The position numbers and the translations under genes are program-made. The notes under the pieces are model-generated. The model ran no database searches and was not told where the DNA came from. It saw nothing but the letters and a program-made list of their open reading frames with translations. 64,000 nt of DNA from Paracoccaceae bacterium (GTDB lineage Bacteria; Pseudomonadota; Alphaproteobacteria; Rhodobacterales; Rhodobacteraceae). Shown piece after piece: positions 32,845 through 42,196 of this stretch. The stretch is from the NCBI GenBank assembly GCA_020832445.1, contig JAFIEO010000047.1:1-64000 (forward strand), read 5' to 3'. Position 1 is the first letter of the stretch; each line of letters begins with the position of its first letter.

Positions 32845-35800
32845 TCAATGAAAATCACGGCTTGGGAACAGGCGCTTGGCCTGTTCGCGTGGGTGGTGTG
32901 CGCGCGGCGGGTAGCGCGGCGGGCGCGGGGCGTCATCGGCTTGCGGTGCGGTAAGGCCGATGTCGTGGTCCATCGGGTGGCCAAGCTCGGACAGGCGATG
33001 TGACAGATCATCGATCTGGTCGGCAATCAGATGTGCGACACGCCCTTCACGTTCCAGCCGCCCTGTCACCCGCAGCAGCCGCCCGCCCATGACAACCCGC
33101 CGGAAGCGCGCATAGGTTTTCGGCCAGACAACCACGTTGCACACGCCGGTTTCATCCTCCAGCGTCAGGAAAATAACGCCTGATGCCGTGCCGGGGCGCT
33201 GGCGGGTGATGACCAGACCGCAGACCGACATGCGCCCAAGGGGGGCGGTGACAAGCTGGTCATGCGGGGTCAGGCCGGGGGTGGCGGGGCGCAGCAGTTC
33301 CATCGGATGGGCGCGCAGGCTTAGGCGCAGGGCGATGTAATCTTCGACCATCTCCTCGCCCAGATGCATGGCGGGCAGGGAAACGGGCGGCTCGCGCAGC
33401 CCCTCGCCATCAATCGGGTCGGCAAAAAGCGGCAGGGGCGCGGGCGCGCGAATGGCACGCACCGCCCAAAGGGCCGCGCGCCGTGTCAGGCCCTGACCCA
33501 TGAAAGCATCGGATTCCGCCAGACGTTCCAGCACGGCAGGTGCCACACCGGCGCGCAACCACAGGCTTTCTGGGTCGGGATAGCCATTGCCGCGCGCAGC
33601 AACGATCCAGTCCGCATCGTCCTTGCGGAACCCCTTGATCTGGCGAAACCCCAGCCGCAGCGCCAGCGCGCCATCGCCGCGCCGTTCCAGAAGATTGTCC
33701 CATCCCGAATGGTTCACGCAGACCGGGCGCACATCCACACCATGTTCGCGCGCATCGCGCACAATCTGGGCGGGGGCGTAAAACCCCATCGGCTGGCTGT
33801 TCAGCAGCGCACAGGCAAAAACCGCCGGATGGTGGCATTTCAACCAAGATGACACATAGGTCAGCATGGCAAAGGCGGCTGCATGGCTTTCGGGAAAGCC
33901 GTAATCGGCAAACCCTTCGATCTGGGCAAAACAGGCGTCGGCCACATCGCGGGCGTAGCCGTTTGCTAGCATGCCTTGAACAAAACGCTCCCGATGCGCG
34001 CCAATCGTGCCCATTCGCCGGAAGGACGCCAGCGACCGGCGCAGGTGGTCGGCTTCTTCTGCGGTGTAGCCTGCGCCCACAACGGCAATCTGCATGGCCT
34101 GTTCCTGAAACAGCGGCACGCCCAGCGTTTTGCGCGTGACCTGTTCCAGCGCGGGGCCAAAGGGTTCGGGGGATTCCAGCCCCTGACGGCGGCGGATATA
34201 GGGTTTGACCATGCCGCCCTGAATGGGTCCGGGGCGCACAATGGCCACTTCGATCACAAGATCATAGAATTCGCGCGGCCGCATGCGGGGCAGGAAATTC
34301 ATCTGCGCGCGGCTTTCCACCTGAAATACGCCCACCGCATCAGCCCGGCACAGCATGTCATAGGTGGCGCTGTCTGCCTGTGGCACGGTGTCCAGCGTCA
34401 GGCTGGTGTGTTCATGGGTTTGCAGCAGATCAAACGCCTTGCGAATGCAGGTCAGCATGCCCAGCGACAGGATATCAACCTTCAGGATACCCAGCGCGTC
34501 AATATCATCCTTGTCCCATTCGATGACGGTGCGCCCCTCCATCGCGGCGTTCTCAATAGGGCATAATTCGTCCAGTCGCCCTTTGGTAATGACGAACCCG
34601 CCGACATGCTGGCTAAGATGGCGCGGAAATCCGATAATTTCCCCGATCAGGCGCAGGGTCAGGGACAGGTTTCTGTCGCGCGGGTCCAGCCCCAGTTCGC
34701 GCAGGCGCGCGGGGTCCGCGCCGCTGTTGGAATGGCCCCAGATCTGGCCCGACAGCGCGGTGGTGACATCGGCACTTAGCCCCATGACCTTGCCCACCTC
34801 GCGGATGGCGGCGCGGGTGCGGAAATGGATGACCGTGGCGCACAGCCCGGCGCGGTCGCGTGTGTAGCGGTCATATATCCACTGGATCACCTCCTCCCGG
34901 CGTTCATGTTCGAAATCCACGTCAATATCGGGCGGTTCGGCGCGGTGGCGTGAAATAAAACGTTCGACCACCATGCCAATCATGTCGGGGCTGACATCGG
35001 TGATGCCCAGCAGATAGCACAGGATGGAATTTGCCGCAGACCCGCGCCCCTGACACAGGATGCCGCGCGACCGCGCGTGCGCCACAATATCATGCACTGT
35101 CAGGAAATAGGCGGCGTAGTTCAGGTCCGCCACCAGCGCCAGTTCCTTGTCCATCAGCCCCTGCACCCGCGCAGATGCACCCTGTGGGTAGCGCCGCGCC
35201 ATACCTTCGCGGGCCAGCCGTTCCAGCCGCGCTTGCGGGGCTTCGCCCTGTGCCACCTCATCAGGGTAGTCATAGCTTAGCTGCCCCAGATCGAAGGCGC
35301 AGCGCGCCGCAATGTCCAGCGTGCGCCGCAGCGCGGCAGGGTGGTTGCGATACAGGCGCGTCATATCGGCATGGCCCTTCAGGCGGCGTTCCGCATTGGG
35401 CAGGGCGCGGGTGCCGATCCGGTCGATGGTGATCCCTTCGCGCAGGCAGGTCAGCACATCGGCCAGCGGCCTGCGCGCGGCGCGGTGCATCAGCACATCG
35501 CCCACCGCCACCATGGGGGTGCTGGCGCGCAAGGCCATCCGCGCGCAGGCATCAAACCACGCCTGATCGCTGCCATCATAACGCGGGGGCGCGCCCAGAA
35601 ACACCTGACCGGGATAGCGCGATTGCAGGGCCTTCAGTGGGGCTGTGGCGTTTGCCAGTTCCACGGGGGGCAGGGCAATCAGGATCATGCCCTGACAGCC
35701 GGTTTCAAGGTCGCGCAATGTCAGGTGGCACCCCCCCTTGGGCGCGCGGCGCTTGCCCTGTGTCAGCAACCGCGCCAGCCGGTGATAGGCCGCGCGGTCG

Positions 35801-36150
35801 GTGGGCAGGGCAATCCAGTGCACTGCGCAATCATCCAGCACCAGCCGCGCGCCCACAATCAGCTTGGGCAAAACCGGCAGGTCGGCATGGGGCAATTCAT
35901 GCGCCGAAACCTGCTGGCGTGATGACGCGTCCATGCGTGTGGCGGACCGCACCGGCAGGCCCTTGCCCGCATCCGTCCGCAGGGTTTTCAGGGCCGACCA
36001 TGCACGCACCACACCCGCCAGTGAATTGCGGTCCGTGATGGCAATGGCCGCCAGCCCCAGTTCGGCGGCGCGCAAAACCAGTTCTTCGGGATGCGATGCG
36101 CCCGTCAGAAAGGTGAAATTCGATGTGACGCATAATTCGGCATAGCTCAT
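32845..36150 (-). CDS. dnaE2: Error-prone DNA polymerase DnaE2 (ImuC)
   Basis: This 1101-residue C-family polymerase, together with ImuA and ImuB, does SOS-induced mutagenic translesion synthesis. It has an N-terminal PHP domain (MSYAELCVTSNFTFLTGASHP) and then ILCQGRGSAANSILCY. The polymerase catalytic acids lie in PPDIDVDFEHERREEVIQW. The helix-hairpin region and a C-terminal OB domain follow (SVCGLVITRQRPGTASGVIFL and the neighbouring DETGVCNVVVWPK). It lacks the C-terminal clamp-binding tail of replicative DnaE1. It overlaps the imuB stop by four bases (ATGA). Upstream in-frame codons to 36234 fall in imuB and are not used. Confidence 0.95.
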   Translation of the reverse strand: MSYAELCVTSNFTFLTGASHPEELVLRAAELGLAAIAITDRNSLAGVVRAWSALKTLRTDAGKGLPVRSATRMDASSRQQVSAHELPHADLPVLPKLIVGARLVLDDCAVHWIALPTDRAAYHRLARLLTQGKRRAPKGGCHLTLRDLETGCQGMILIALPPVELANATAPLKALQSRYPGQVFLGAPPRYDGSDQAWFDACARMALRASTPMVAVGDVLMHRAARRPLADVLTCLREGITIDRIGTRALPNAERRLKGHADMTRLYRNHPAALRRTLDIAARCAFDLGQLSYDYPDEVAQGEAPQARLERLAREGMARRYPQGASARVQGLMDKELALVADLNYAAYFLTVHDIVAHARSRGILCQGRGSAANSILCYLLGITDVSPDMIGMVVERFISRHRAEPPDIDVDFEHERREEVIQWIYDRYTRDRAGLCATVIHFRTRAAIREVGKVMGLSADVTTALSGQIWGHSNSGADPARLRELGLDPRDRNLSLTLRLIGEIIGFPRHLSQHVGGFVITKGRLDELCPIENAAMEGRTVIEWDKDDIDALGILKVDILSLGMLTCIRKAFDLLQTHEHTSLTLDTVPQADSATYDMLCRADAVGVFQVESRAQMNFLPRMRPREFYDLVIEVAIVRPGPIQGGMVKPYIRRRQGLESPEPFGPALEQVTRKTLGVPLFQEQAMQIAVVGAGYTAEEADHLRRSLASFRRMGTIGAHRERFVQGMLANGYARDVADACFAQIEGFADYGFPESHAAAFAMLTYVSSWLKCHHPAVFACALLNSQPMGFYAPAQIVRDAREHGVDVRPVCVNHSGWDNLLERRGDGALALRLGFRQIKGFRKDDADWIVAARGNGYPDPESLWLRAGVAPAVLERLAESDAFMGQGLTRRAALWAVRAIRAPAPLPLFADPIDGEGLREPPVSLPAMHLGEEMVEDYIALRLSLRAHPMELLRPATPGLTPHDQLVTAPLGRMSVCGLVITRQRPGTASGVIFLTLEDETGVCNVVVWPKTYARFRRVVMGGRLLRVTGRLEREGRVAHLIADQIDDLSHRLSELGHPMDHDIGLTAPQADDAPRPPRYPPRAHHPREQAKRLFPSRDFH

Positions 36151-37610
36151 GCGAATTCGCCCTGCACATACCAGCCGGGGGTTTGGGGCGTGTGAAACAG
36201 CCACAGCCTGCGGCCTTGGCGGGTGTGAATGCACCAGTAATCGCGCATCCCTGTGCGCCAGTTCGGGTCATCAAACCACCATTCCGGCGCAATGCGTTCC
36301 GGCCCGATGGCGCGCGCGGTGTGCAGGTGCATGCGCCGCCAGCGAAACCGCGCGGGCGGTGTGGGGCCTGTGGCTGCGATGGATTCTGGCGCAAACAGGT
36401 GCAGGGGGCGGGGCTGGCCACTGCGCCAGCCGGTTGCAGGCGCGCTATGGGCTGCGGGCGCAATCAGGAAGCTACGTTCAGGAATGTGGCTGTCTGCGGG
36501 CAGAAACCGCCGCACATTTTCCAGCCCGATGCGGGTGCCGATGCGGGTGACCAGATCGGCCAGCCGGTCGGGCGCCTTTGATGCGGCGCCTAGCCCGGAT
36601 TGTTGCGCGGCCAACGGTTCTGTCAGTGTGGCCTCCAGCCGCAACTGGTCAATGCCGAAACCGGCCTCGATCGTTGCGACACCGCGTTCGAACAAGGGCA
36701 GGATGCGGGCTGCGTCACGCATGGCGGCGGCCAGGCGCAATTCCACTTGCTGGCTGCCCTGATCCACCCGCCGCAATGTCAGCACCAATGCGCGTGCGCC
36801 TGTCCCCTGCGCGTGCAGTTTGGCACATAGCGCGTCCAGCAGGCGGCCGGTGGCGGCCATGACATCGCTGACCAGACCAATCGGGTCAGGCAGGGTCAGG
36901 CGCACACCGTAATGTGGCGGGTCCAGCGCGGGGGTGACAGGTTCGGGCATATGGCCCAGCGCCTGATCCAGCCGCATCATCAGGGCGGGGCCAAAGCGGC
37001 GGGCCAGCGGTGCGCGTGCTGTGTCCGACAATTCGCGGATGGTGCGCAGCCCCAGCCGTTGTAGCGCGGTGCAGGTTGCATCATCCAGCCGCAGCGCGGC
37101 CACCGGCAATGTGTCCAGCGGTTGTTCTGCCTGCGTGCCATAATGCGCCCGCGCCCATGCCGCGCCGCGCGTGCAGCCCAGCCCCAGCCGCACCTCCAGC
37201 CCTGCCGTGCCCAGCCGCGCACGGATATTTGCCAAAAGCGCCCCTTCGCCCCCCCACAGATGGGCCGATCCGCTGATATCCAGCACCAGCCCGTCCGTGC
37301 CGTCATACCCCACCCAAGGACACCAGCGCATGGCCCAGCGGCGCAGTGCCACCAAGAATCGGGCATCCAGATCAGGCCGCGCGGGGTGGCACACGATGTC
37401 GGTGCAAAAGGCGCGCGCATCGGCCAGCGACATGCCGCAGTGCAACCCCGCCTGTTCGGCATGGCTGTTCAGGCAATACAGCCGTTCGCTGTTGTCCTGC
37501 CGCAGGGTTAGCGCAAAAGGCCCATCAACCGGATGCACCCGCAAAACCCGATCTGTCGCCAGTCGGGGGAACCATATGCAAATGACGCGTTTCTGAATCC
37601 CATCGAACAT
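36147..37610 (-). CDS. imuB: ImuB, catalytically inactive Y-family polymerase homologue
   Basis: This 487-residue protein resembles Y-family polymerases but lacks the acidic catalytic residues. Where active enzymes have a DMDAFYASVE-like segment, this protein reads VICIWFPRLATDRVLR. ImuB is known as the hub that binds the beta clamp and brings DnaE2 to lesions. Little-finger and C-terminal blocks are present (RLGLGCTRGAAWARAHYG, then LRLDDATCTALQRLGLRTI). It overlaps imuA by 86 bases at its start and dnaE2 by four at its end. An SOS box lies 15-29 bases upstream of its start, within imuA. Confidence 0.93.
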   Translation of the reverse strand: MFDGIQKRVICIWFPRLATDRVLRVHPVDGPFALTLRQDNSERLYCLNSHAEQAGLHCGMSLADARAFCTDIVCHPARPDLDARFLVALRRWAMRWCPWVGYDGTDGLVLDISGSAHLWGGEGALLANIRARLGTAGLEVRLGLGCTRGAAWARAHYGTQAEQPLDTLPVAALRLDDATCTALQRLGLRTIRELSDTARAPLARRFGPALMMRLDQALGHMPEPVTPALDPPHYGVRLTLPDPIGLVSDVMAATGRLLDALCAKLHAQGTGARALVLTLRRVDQGSQQVELRLAAAMRDAARILPLFERGVATIEAGFGIDQLRLEATLTEPLAAQQSGLGAASKAPDRLADLVTRIGTRIGLENVRRFLPADSHIPERSFLIAPAAHSAPATGWRSGQPRPLHLFAPESIAATGPTPPARFRWRRMHLHTARAIGPERIAPEWWFDDPNWRTGMRDYWCIHTRQGRRLWLFHTPQTPGWYVQGEFA

Positions 37611-38112
37611 GCCAGGCCCCAGTTGTTCCTGATTTGTTCTTAATAATTTCCCAGCGCATCAGAGTCGAGTCGCTTCTGTTCACATCCAGCACAGGGGCGG
37701 CGTGCCAGCGTGTTTCAGCGGCATTGGACCCCATTCCTTCGGGGATGATACACAATCCGGTGGTGTTTCCTGCACGGGCGGCTAGTTGCAGCCTGCGCCC
37801 CTCGCGCAGATCCAGCGCGCGGGTGATCACGATCACGACCAAGGGCACTGCCCCGTCCTTCAGCGCTTCCTCTGCCACGGCCAGCGTGTCGGTCTGGGTG
37901 TTGGTGTTGGCCAGCAGCAGCCGCGCAGGGTCCATCATGGCGGCCAGACCGGGCGGGTGCAGCGCATCTGCCTGCCAGCTTTCGCACACCCACAGCACCG
38001 CGCCGTCCATCCTTGCTGCAAGGATGGTCGCAAAAGCCGTGGCGCCCGCGCCAAATACTTCATGGACACGGGCGGCGCGCAACAGGAATGACGGGGCCGG
38101 ATCACTGGACAT
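37525..38112 (-). CDS. imuA: ImuA, SOS mutasome accessory protein
   Basis: This 195-residue protein has the RecA-like core of ImuA: VHEVFGAGATAFATILAARM, VLWVCESW, LLLANTNTQTDTLAVAEEALKDG and VVIVITRALDLREGRRLQLAARAG. ImuA works with ImuB and DnaE2 in damage-induced mutagenesis; its mechanism is unclear. The start ATG is probably at 38112 (MSSDPAPSFL); one at 38130 adds six residues. It is the first gene of imuA-imuB-dnaE2. I find no GTTC-N7-GTTC box before it, unlike imuB. Confidence 0.9.
   Translation of the reverse strand: MSSDPAPSFLLRAARVHEVFGAGATAFATILAARMDGAVLWVCESWQADALHPPGLAAMMDPARLLLANTNTQTDTLAVAEEALKDGAVPLVVIVITRALDLREGRRLQLAARAGNTTGLCIIPEGMGSNAAETRWHAAPVLDVNRSDSTLMRWEIIKNKSGTTGAWHVRWDSETRHLHMVPPTGDRSGFAGASG
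37625..37639. promoter_or_regulatory. SOS (LexA) box inside imuA, upstream of imuB
   Basis: GTTC-CTGATTT-GTTC is an exact match to the alphaproteobacterial LexA consensus GTTC-N7-GTTC. It lies within the 3' part of imuA and ends 15 bases from the imuB start, suggesting a separate damage-inducible promoter for imuB-dnaE2. Confidence 0.7.
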
Positions 38113-38228
38113 GTGATCAATATATGCCACGGGTGCAGGTGTTTCAAACCGCCAGATTGCCAGATTGCCACCAGTATCACTCTGGCACCCGACAAGAAAC
38201 TGTTACAAACCCCTGCTATCGCGCAGTC

Positions 38229-39302
38229 ATGATGTCACATATGCCAGATACAGGTCGCTTGGCCTTGCGTGCCACGGATATTGCCAAATCTTTTGGTGAT
38301 ACACAGGTGTTGCGCAATATTGCCCTTGATCTTGCCCCCGGCGAAGTGGTCGCACTGCTTGGCCCTTCGGGCTGCGGCAAGACCACATTGCTGCGCATCG
38401 CCGCAGGATTGTTAAGCGCCAGTTCCGGCCAGATGCAGATTGCCGGCACGCGCGTGGTAGATGGCAGCCGGTTCAACGCCCCGCCGGAAACACGCGGCAT
38501 CGGCATGGTGTTTCAGGATTACGCAATCTGGCCGCATCTGAGTGTGCTGGACAATGTGGCCTTTCCGTTGCGTATGCGCAAACTGGGCCGCACAGCCCGC
38601 GCAGACCGCGCAAAGCGCGCGCTGGACCGTGTGGGGCTGTTGCATCTTGCAGACCGTTTCCCCGGAACATTGTCAGGGGGCCAACAGCAGCGCGTGGCAC
38701 TGGCCCGCGCGATTGTGGCCGAACCGCCGCTGGTGTTATTTGATGAACCGCTGTCCAATCTGGACCGCGAATTGCGCGAAGGGCTGGCACTGGAGATGGG
38801 CGCATTGCTGCGCGATCTGGGCTTGTCTGCCATCTATGTCACGCATGACCAATCCGAGGCCTTCACCATTGCCGACCGTGTTGCCGTCATGCTGGGTGGT
38901 GAAATCGCGCAGATCGACACGCCAGAGCAGCTTTTTGCCGCCCCTTCATCGGTAGAGGTGGCGCAGTTTCTGAACATCGGCGCCCTGATCGAAGGGCGGG
39001 TGTGCAGCGCGCGCGGCTTTACCTGCAACCGCGACAGGCTAAGCGTGCCTGTGCGTGTCGGGTCCGCACCCGAAGGGCCAGCGCGCATCTTGATCCCGCG
39101 CACCGCCATTCGACCGGATGCGCAGGGCGCGCTGATGGCGCAGGTGCTGCGCTGCCAGTTTCAGGGGGACCGTTATCTTCTGCATCTGGGTCTTGAGGGC
39201 GATACGACAAACCTTGTCTGCCCGGCCGACCACGCTGTGGCTGTCCACAGTATGATCCCGCTTGCGATTGATGCCGATCGCCTGCGCCTTTTCCCGCATT
39301 AA
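38229..39302 (+). CDS. Fe3+/phosphonate-type ABC transporter ATPase (FbpC/PotA family)
   Basis: This ATPase has about 357 residues. Motifs are Walker A LLGPSGCGKTTLLRI, Q-loop GMVFQDYAIWPHLSV, signature TLSGGQQQRVALARAI, Walker B LVLFDEPLSNLDREL and H-loop YVTHDQSEAFTIAD. A C-terminal TOBE domain follows (about 250-357). The start is one of three close in-frame ATGs (38229, 38232, 38241), none with a good ribosome-binding site. It is followed by its binding protein and a double permease in one operon. It is divergent from imuA, with 116 bases between. Confidence 0.92.
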   Translation: MMSHMPDTGRLALRATDIAKSFGDTQVLRNIALDLAPGEVVALLGPSGCGKTTLLRIAAGLLSASSGQMQIAGTRVVDGSRFNAPPETRGIGMVFQDYAIWPHLSVLDNVAFPLRMRKLGRTARADRAKRALDRVGLLHLADRFPGTLSGGQQQRVALARAIVAEPPLVLFDEPLSNLDRELREGLALEMGALLRDLGLSAIYVTHDQSEAFTIADRVAVMLGGEIAQIDTPEQLFAAPSSVEVAQFLNIGALIEGRVCSARGFTCNRDRLSVPVRVGSAPEGPARILIPRTAIRPDAQGALMAQVLRCQFQGDRYLLHLGLEGDTTNLVCPADHAVAVHSMIPLAIDADRLRLFPH

Positions 39303-39327
39303 CTATCTTCACAAAGGACTGCTTTTC

Positions 39328-40287
39328 ATGCTTCGCACAACTGCAATCGTCGCCTCAATCGGCCTTTTGGGCACCATGGCCCATGCCGATACACTGACCT
39401 TCTACACCGCTGGCCCCGGCGGGCTGGCCGATGCGCTGGCCGAAGCCTTCGAGGCTGAAACGGGAATTACCGTGAATGTGTTTCAGGGCAGCACTGGTCA
39501 GGTCATGGCACGACTGGAAGCCGAAGAGGCCAACCCGCAGGCCGATGTCGTTGTGTCGGCAAGCTGGGGGTCTGCGGAAGATATGCATGCACGCGGCCTG
39601 TTGATGGAATACACATCTGCACATGCACAAACGGTTCCTGATTTCCTGAAGCACAGCCATTACGCCGCGCAGGGCGTTTCCGCGCTGGCGATGGTCTGGA
39701 ACAGCCAAAGCGACGTTCCGCGCCCAGAAGAATGGTCCGACCTGACCGATGAGGTGTATCGCGACCTGATCACCATGCCGGACCCGTCGCAATCGGGCGC
39801 GGCCTTTGATCTGGTTGCGGGCCTTGAGGCCGCGATGGGGGACGACGCATGGAACCTGCTGGCCGCGCTGGCCGATAACGACATGATCGTGCCCGGCCCC
39901 AATGCGGCAGCGCTTAATCCGGTATTGCAAGGGGCCAAGGCCGTTGTTTTCGGGGCGGTGGATTACATCAGCTACGGGCAGGCTGAATCAGGCGAGTCGA
40001 TAGAAGTTATCTCGCCCGCCAGCGGCACCGTGATCGCGCCGCGCCCGATGATGATCCTTGAATCGAGCGCGAATGCGGACAGCGCCAAAGCATTTGTCGA
40101 TTTCGTGCTGTCAGATGCCGGGCAGGCCCTTGTCGCGCAAACATATCTGATGCCCGCGCGCACAGATGTTGAAGGGCTGCGTCCGGGTATCAGTGACCTG
40201 ACGATTATTGATGTCGATGCGGATGCCGCCACCGCACGCCGCGACGAAATTATCGCGCGCTTCAACGAAACCGTGATCAACCGCTGA
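39328..40287 (+). CDS. Fe3+/2-aminoethylphosphonate-type ABC solute-binding protein
   Basis: This is a 319-residue periplasmic binding protein of the FbpA/AfuA/PhnS group. A signal peptide covers residues 1-21 (ending AHA). The mature part begins DTLTFYTAGPGGLADALAEA, with QADVVVSASWGSAEDM and LITMPDPSQSGAAFDLVAGL further on, typical of type II iron and phosphonate binders. Iron-binding members use Tyr pairs, which I cannot assign here, so a phosphonate or phosphorylated organic ligand is equally possible. AAAGGA precedes the ATG at 39328. A hairpin follows the gene. Confidence 0.87.
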   Translation: MLRTTAIVASIGLLGTMAHADTLTFYTAGPGGLADALAEAFEAETGITVNVFQGSTGQVMARLEAEEANPQADVVVSASWGSAEDMHARGLLMEYTSAHAQTVPDFLKHSHYAAQGVSALAMVWNSQSDVPRPEEWSDLTDEVYRDLITMPDPSQSGAAFDLVAGLEAAMGDDAWNLLAALADNDMIVPGPNAAALNPVLQGAKAVVFGAVDYISYGQAESGESIEVISPASGTVIAPRPMMILESSANADSAKAFVDFVLSDAGQALVAQTYLMPARTDVEGLRPGISDLTIIDVDADAATARRDEIIARFNETVINR

Positions 40288-40306
40288 TCTGACAAGATTG
40301 CGGCGT

Positions 40307-40333
40307 ATGGCCCCTGCCGTGTTCGGGGGCCAT
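40307..40333 (+). other. Intercistronic hairpin between binding protein and permease genes
   Basis: ATGGCCCC (40307-40314) and GGGGCCAT (40326-40333) form a perfect 8-base-pair stem with an 11-base loop and no following U-tract. It ends two bases before the GTG start of the permease, so it could also limit its translation. Confidence 0.65.
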
Positions 40334-40335
40334 GC

Positions 40336-42033
40336 GTGTTCAAGCGAAAGCCCTTGCCCATGTTGCGCGCGCAATCTGTTCTGACCACGCTGGCCGCAGT
40401 TGCGCTGCTGGTCCTTGTGGGCCTGCCGGTGGTGTTTATCCTGCTGCAAGCCGTGTTTCCCGATTTTGCGCGCGGATCATTCGCGGGGGCGTTTTCCAAA
40501 CTTGCCATTCTGACCGAAAATGACCGCCTGCTGATGCAGGCGCGCAATACGCTGATGCTGGCCTTTTCGGTGATGTTCGGCTGTCTGGTCTTTGGTCTGC
40601 CTGTTGGTGTGCTGCGCGGGCTGTTTCATGTGCCGGGCGCGCGCATCTGGGATGTGGTGTTTCTGATCCCGTTTCTGATTCCGCCCTTCATTGCGGCCAT
40701 CGCGTGGATGATGACGCTGCAACCGCGCGGCTATTTGTTCCAGTTGCTGGGGTTTGATCTGGGGGGCTTTTTGTTCAGCTTTGCCGGTGTCGCATTCGTC
40801 ATGACACTGAACCTGTTTCCACTGGTCTATTTTGCGGTGTCGCGCGCGCTGGAAATGGTGGGCGGGCGTTTTGCATCTGCCGCGCGGGTGCATGGCGCGC
40901 GGCCGGTTCAGGCGTTTTTCCTGATTACGCTGCCCCTGTCGATACCGGCGATTGCCGCCAGCCTGCTGATCGTTTTCGCCATGTCGATCGAGGAATTCGG
41001 AACCCCCGCCGCACTGGCCGCGCGCACAGGGTTTGATGTGCTGGTTACGGGCATTTATACGCGGCTGTCGGACTGGCCCATCGACATGTCAGGTGCAGCA
41101 CTTGGGTCAACCATGCTGATGGCCATGGTTCTGGCGGCGTTTGCCTTGCAGAACTGGATTGCAACACGCCGGTCCTATATCAGCCAGATGGGCAAACCTG
41201 CCGATCTGGAAAAAATTGATCTGGGGGCCTGGCGCTGGCCGGTGATTGGGGTGTTTTCACTGGTGGCGCTGATTGGCGTGGTGATCCCGCTGGCGGCAAT
41301 TGCTGTGACGTCACTTACCGGCACAATTTCGGGGGGGCTTGCGTGGTCCAACCTTGATACGCGCCATTATGTACCCCTTTTCCAGAAAGGCAGCCGCGCC
41401 ACACAGGCCCTGATGACAAGCGGCTGGCTGGCCGTGGTGACCGCATTTGCCACTGCGGTGATTGGCGGGTTGGTTGCGTATATCGTGGTGCGCGGCACCG
41501 GGCGGGGACGGGCCGTCATGGACGGGCTGTCGGTCCTGCCCAATGCAATCCCTGCGATTGTGCTGGCGGTGGGGATCATCCTTGCATGGAATTCGCCGTT
41601 TCTGCCGCTTACGCTGTATGGCACGGCGGGCATTTTGCTGATTGCCTATATCGGCATCCTGCTGCCCTATCCGATCCGCTATGCGGTGGCGCGGTTGCGC
41701 CAGATTTCAGGCTCGCTTGATGATGCGGCGCGTGTGGCAGGCGCAACGCAGATGGGCAGTTTGCGCCACATCACCCTGCCGCTTATGGCACCATCCCTGA
41801 TTGCGGCGATGATGCTTGTCTTTGCCATTGCATCGCGTGAATTGGTGGCGTCTATCATGCTGGCACCGGCGGGGCTGCGCACTGTGGGAACTTTTGTCTT
41901 CTCGCAGTTCGAGCAAGGCTCTGTTCAGACGGGCATGGCGATGAGCATGGTTGCGATCACCATCACCTCGGGTATCTTGCTGGTGGTCAACCTGTGGCTT
42001 GCGCGACAGGGAAGCAGCGCATTTTCCGGCTGA
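40336..42033 (+). CDS. Fe3+/phosphonate-type ABC permease, two fused permease domains
   Basis: This 565-residue inner-membrane protein contains two BPD_transp_1 domains in tandem. The first EAA-like loop is near GGRFASAARVHGARPVQAFFLITLP and the second near GSLDDAARVAGATQMGSLRHITLP. About twelve helices are expected. Such FbpB-type fusions form the whole channel. The start is either the GTG at 40336, which is directly behind a hairpin, or the ATG at 40360 (MLRAQSVLTTL), which has GAAAG upstream. It completes the ATPase, binding protein, permease operon. Confidence 0.92.
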   Translation: MFKRKPLPMLRAQSVLTTLAAVALLVLVGLPVVFILLQAVFPDFARGSFAGAFSKLAILTENDRLLMQARNTLMLAFSVMFGCLVFGLPVGVLRGLFHVPGARIWDVVFLIPFLIPPFIAAIAWMMTLQPRGYLFQLLGFDLGGFLFSFAGVAFVMTLNLFPLVYFAVSRALEMVGGRFASAARVHGARPVQAFFLITLPLSIPAIAASLLIVFAMSIEEFGTPAALAARTGFDVLVTGIYTRLSDWPIDMSGAALGSTMLMAMVLAAFALQNWIATRRSYISQMGKPADLEKIDLGAWRWPVIGVFSLVALIGVVIPLAAIAVTSLTGTISGGLAWSNLDTRHYVPLFQKGSRATQALMTSGWLAVVTAFATAVIGGLVAYIVVRGTGRGRAVMDGLSVLPNAIPAIVLAVGIILAWNSPFLPLTLYGTAGILLIAYIGILLPYPIRYAVARLRQISGSLDDAARVAGATQMGSLRHITLPLMAPSLIAAMMLVFAIASRELVASIMLAPAGLRTVGTFVFSQFEQGSVQTGMAMSMVAITITSGILLVVNLWLARQGSSAFSG

Positions 42034-42196
42034 AGGTCTGCGCGCGCCCTCGCATGTGGGGCATTTGAAAAAGAGGATAGACTTGTCCGGTCCAAAATTG
42101 CAATAAATGCAAAATCATACAGCTTTTCAATATGTCAGCGCGCGGCTGAAACGCCGCAGACATGTTGTTCAGGCGACAGATGAAAGGACAACCGGC

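Noticed and set aside
38113-38228. SOS box before imuA
   Set aside because: I looked for GTTC-N7-GTTC or its complement between imuA and the ABC ATPase gene. Only loose GTTT/GAAAC sequences with the wrong spacing are present.
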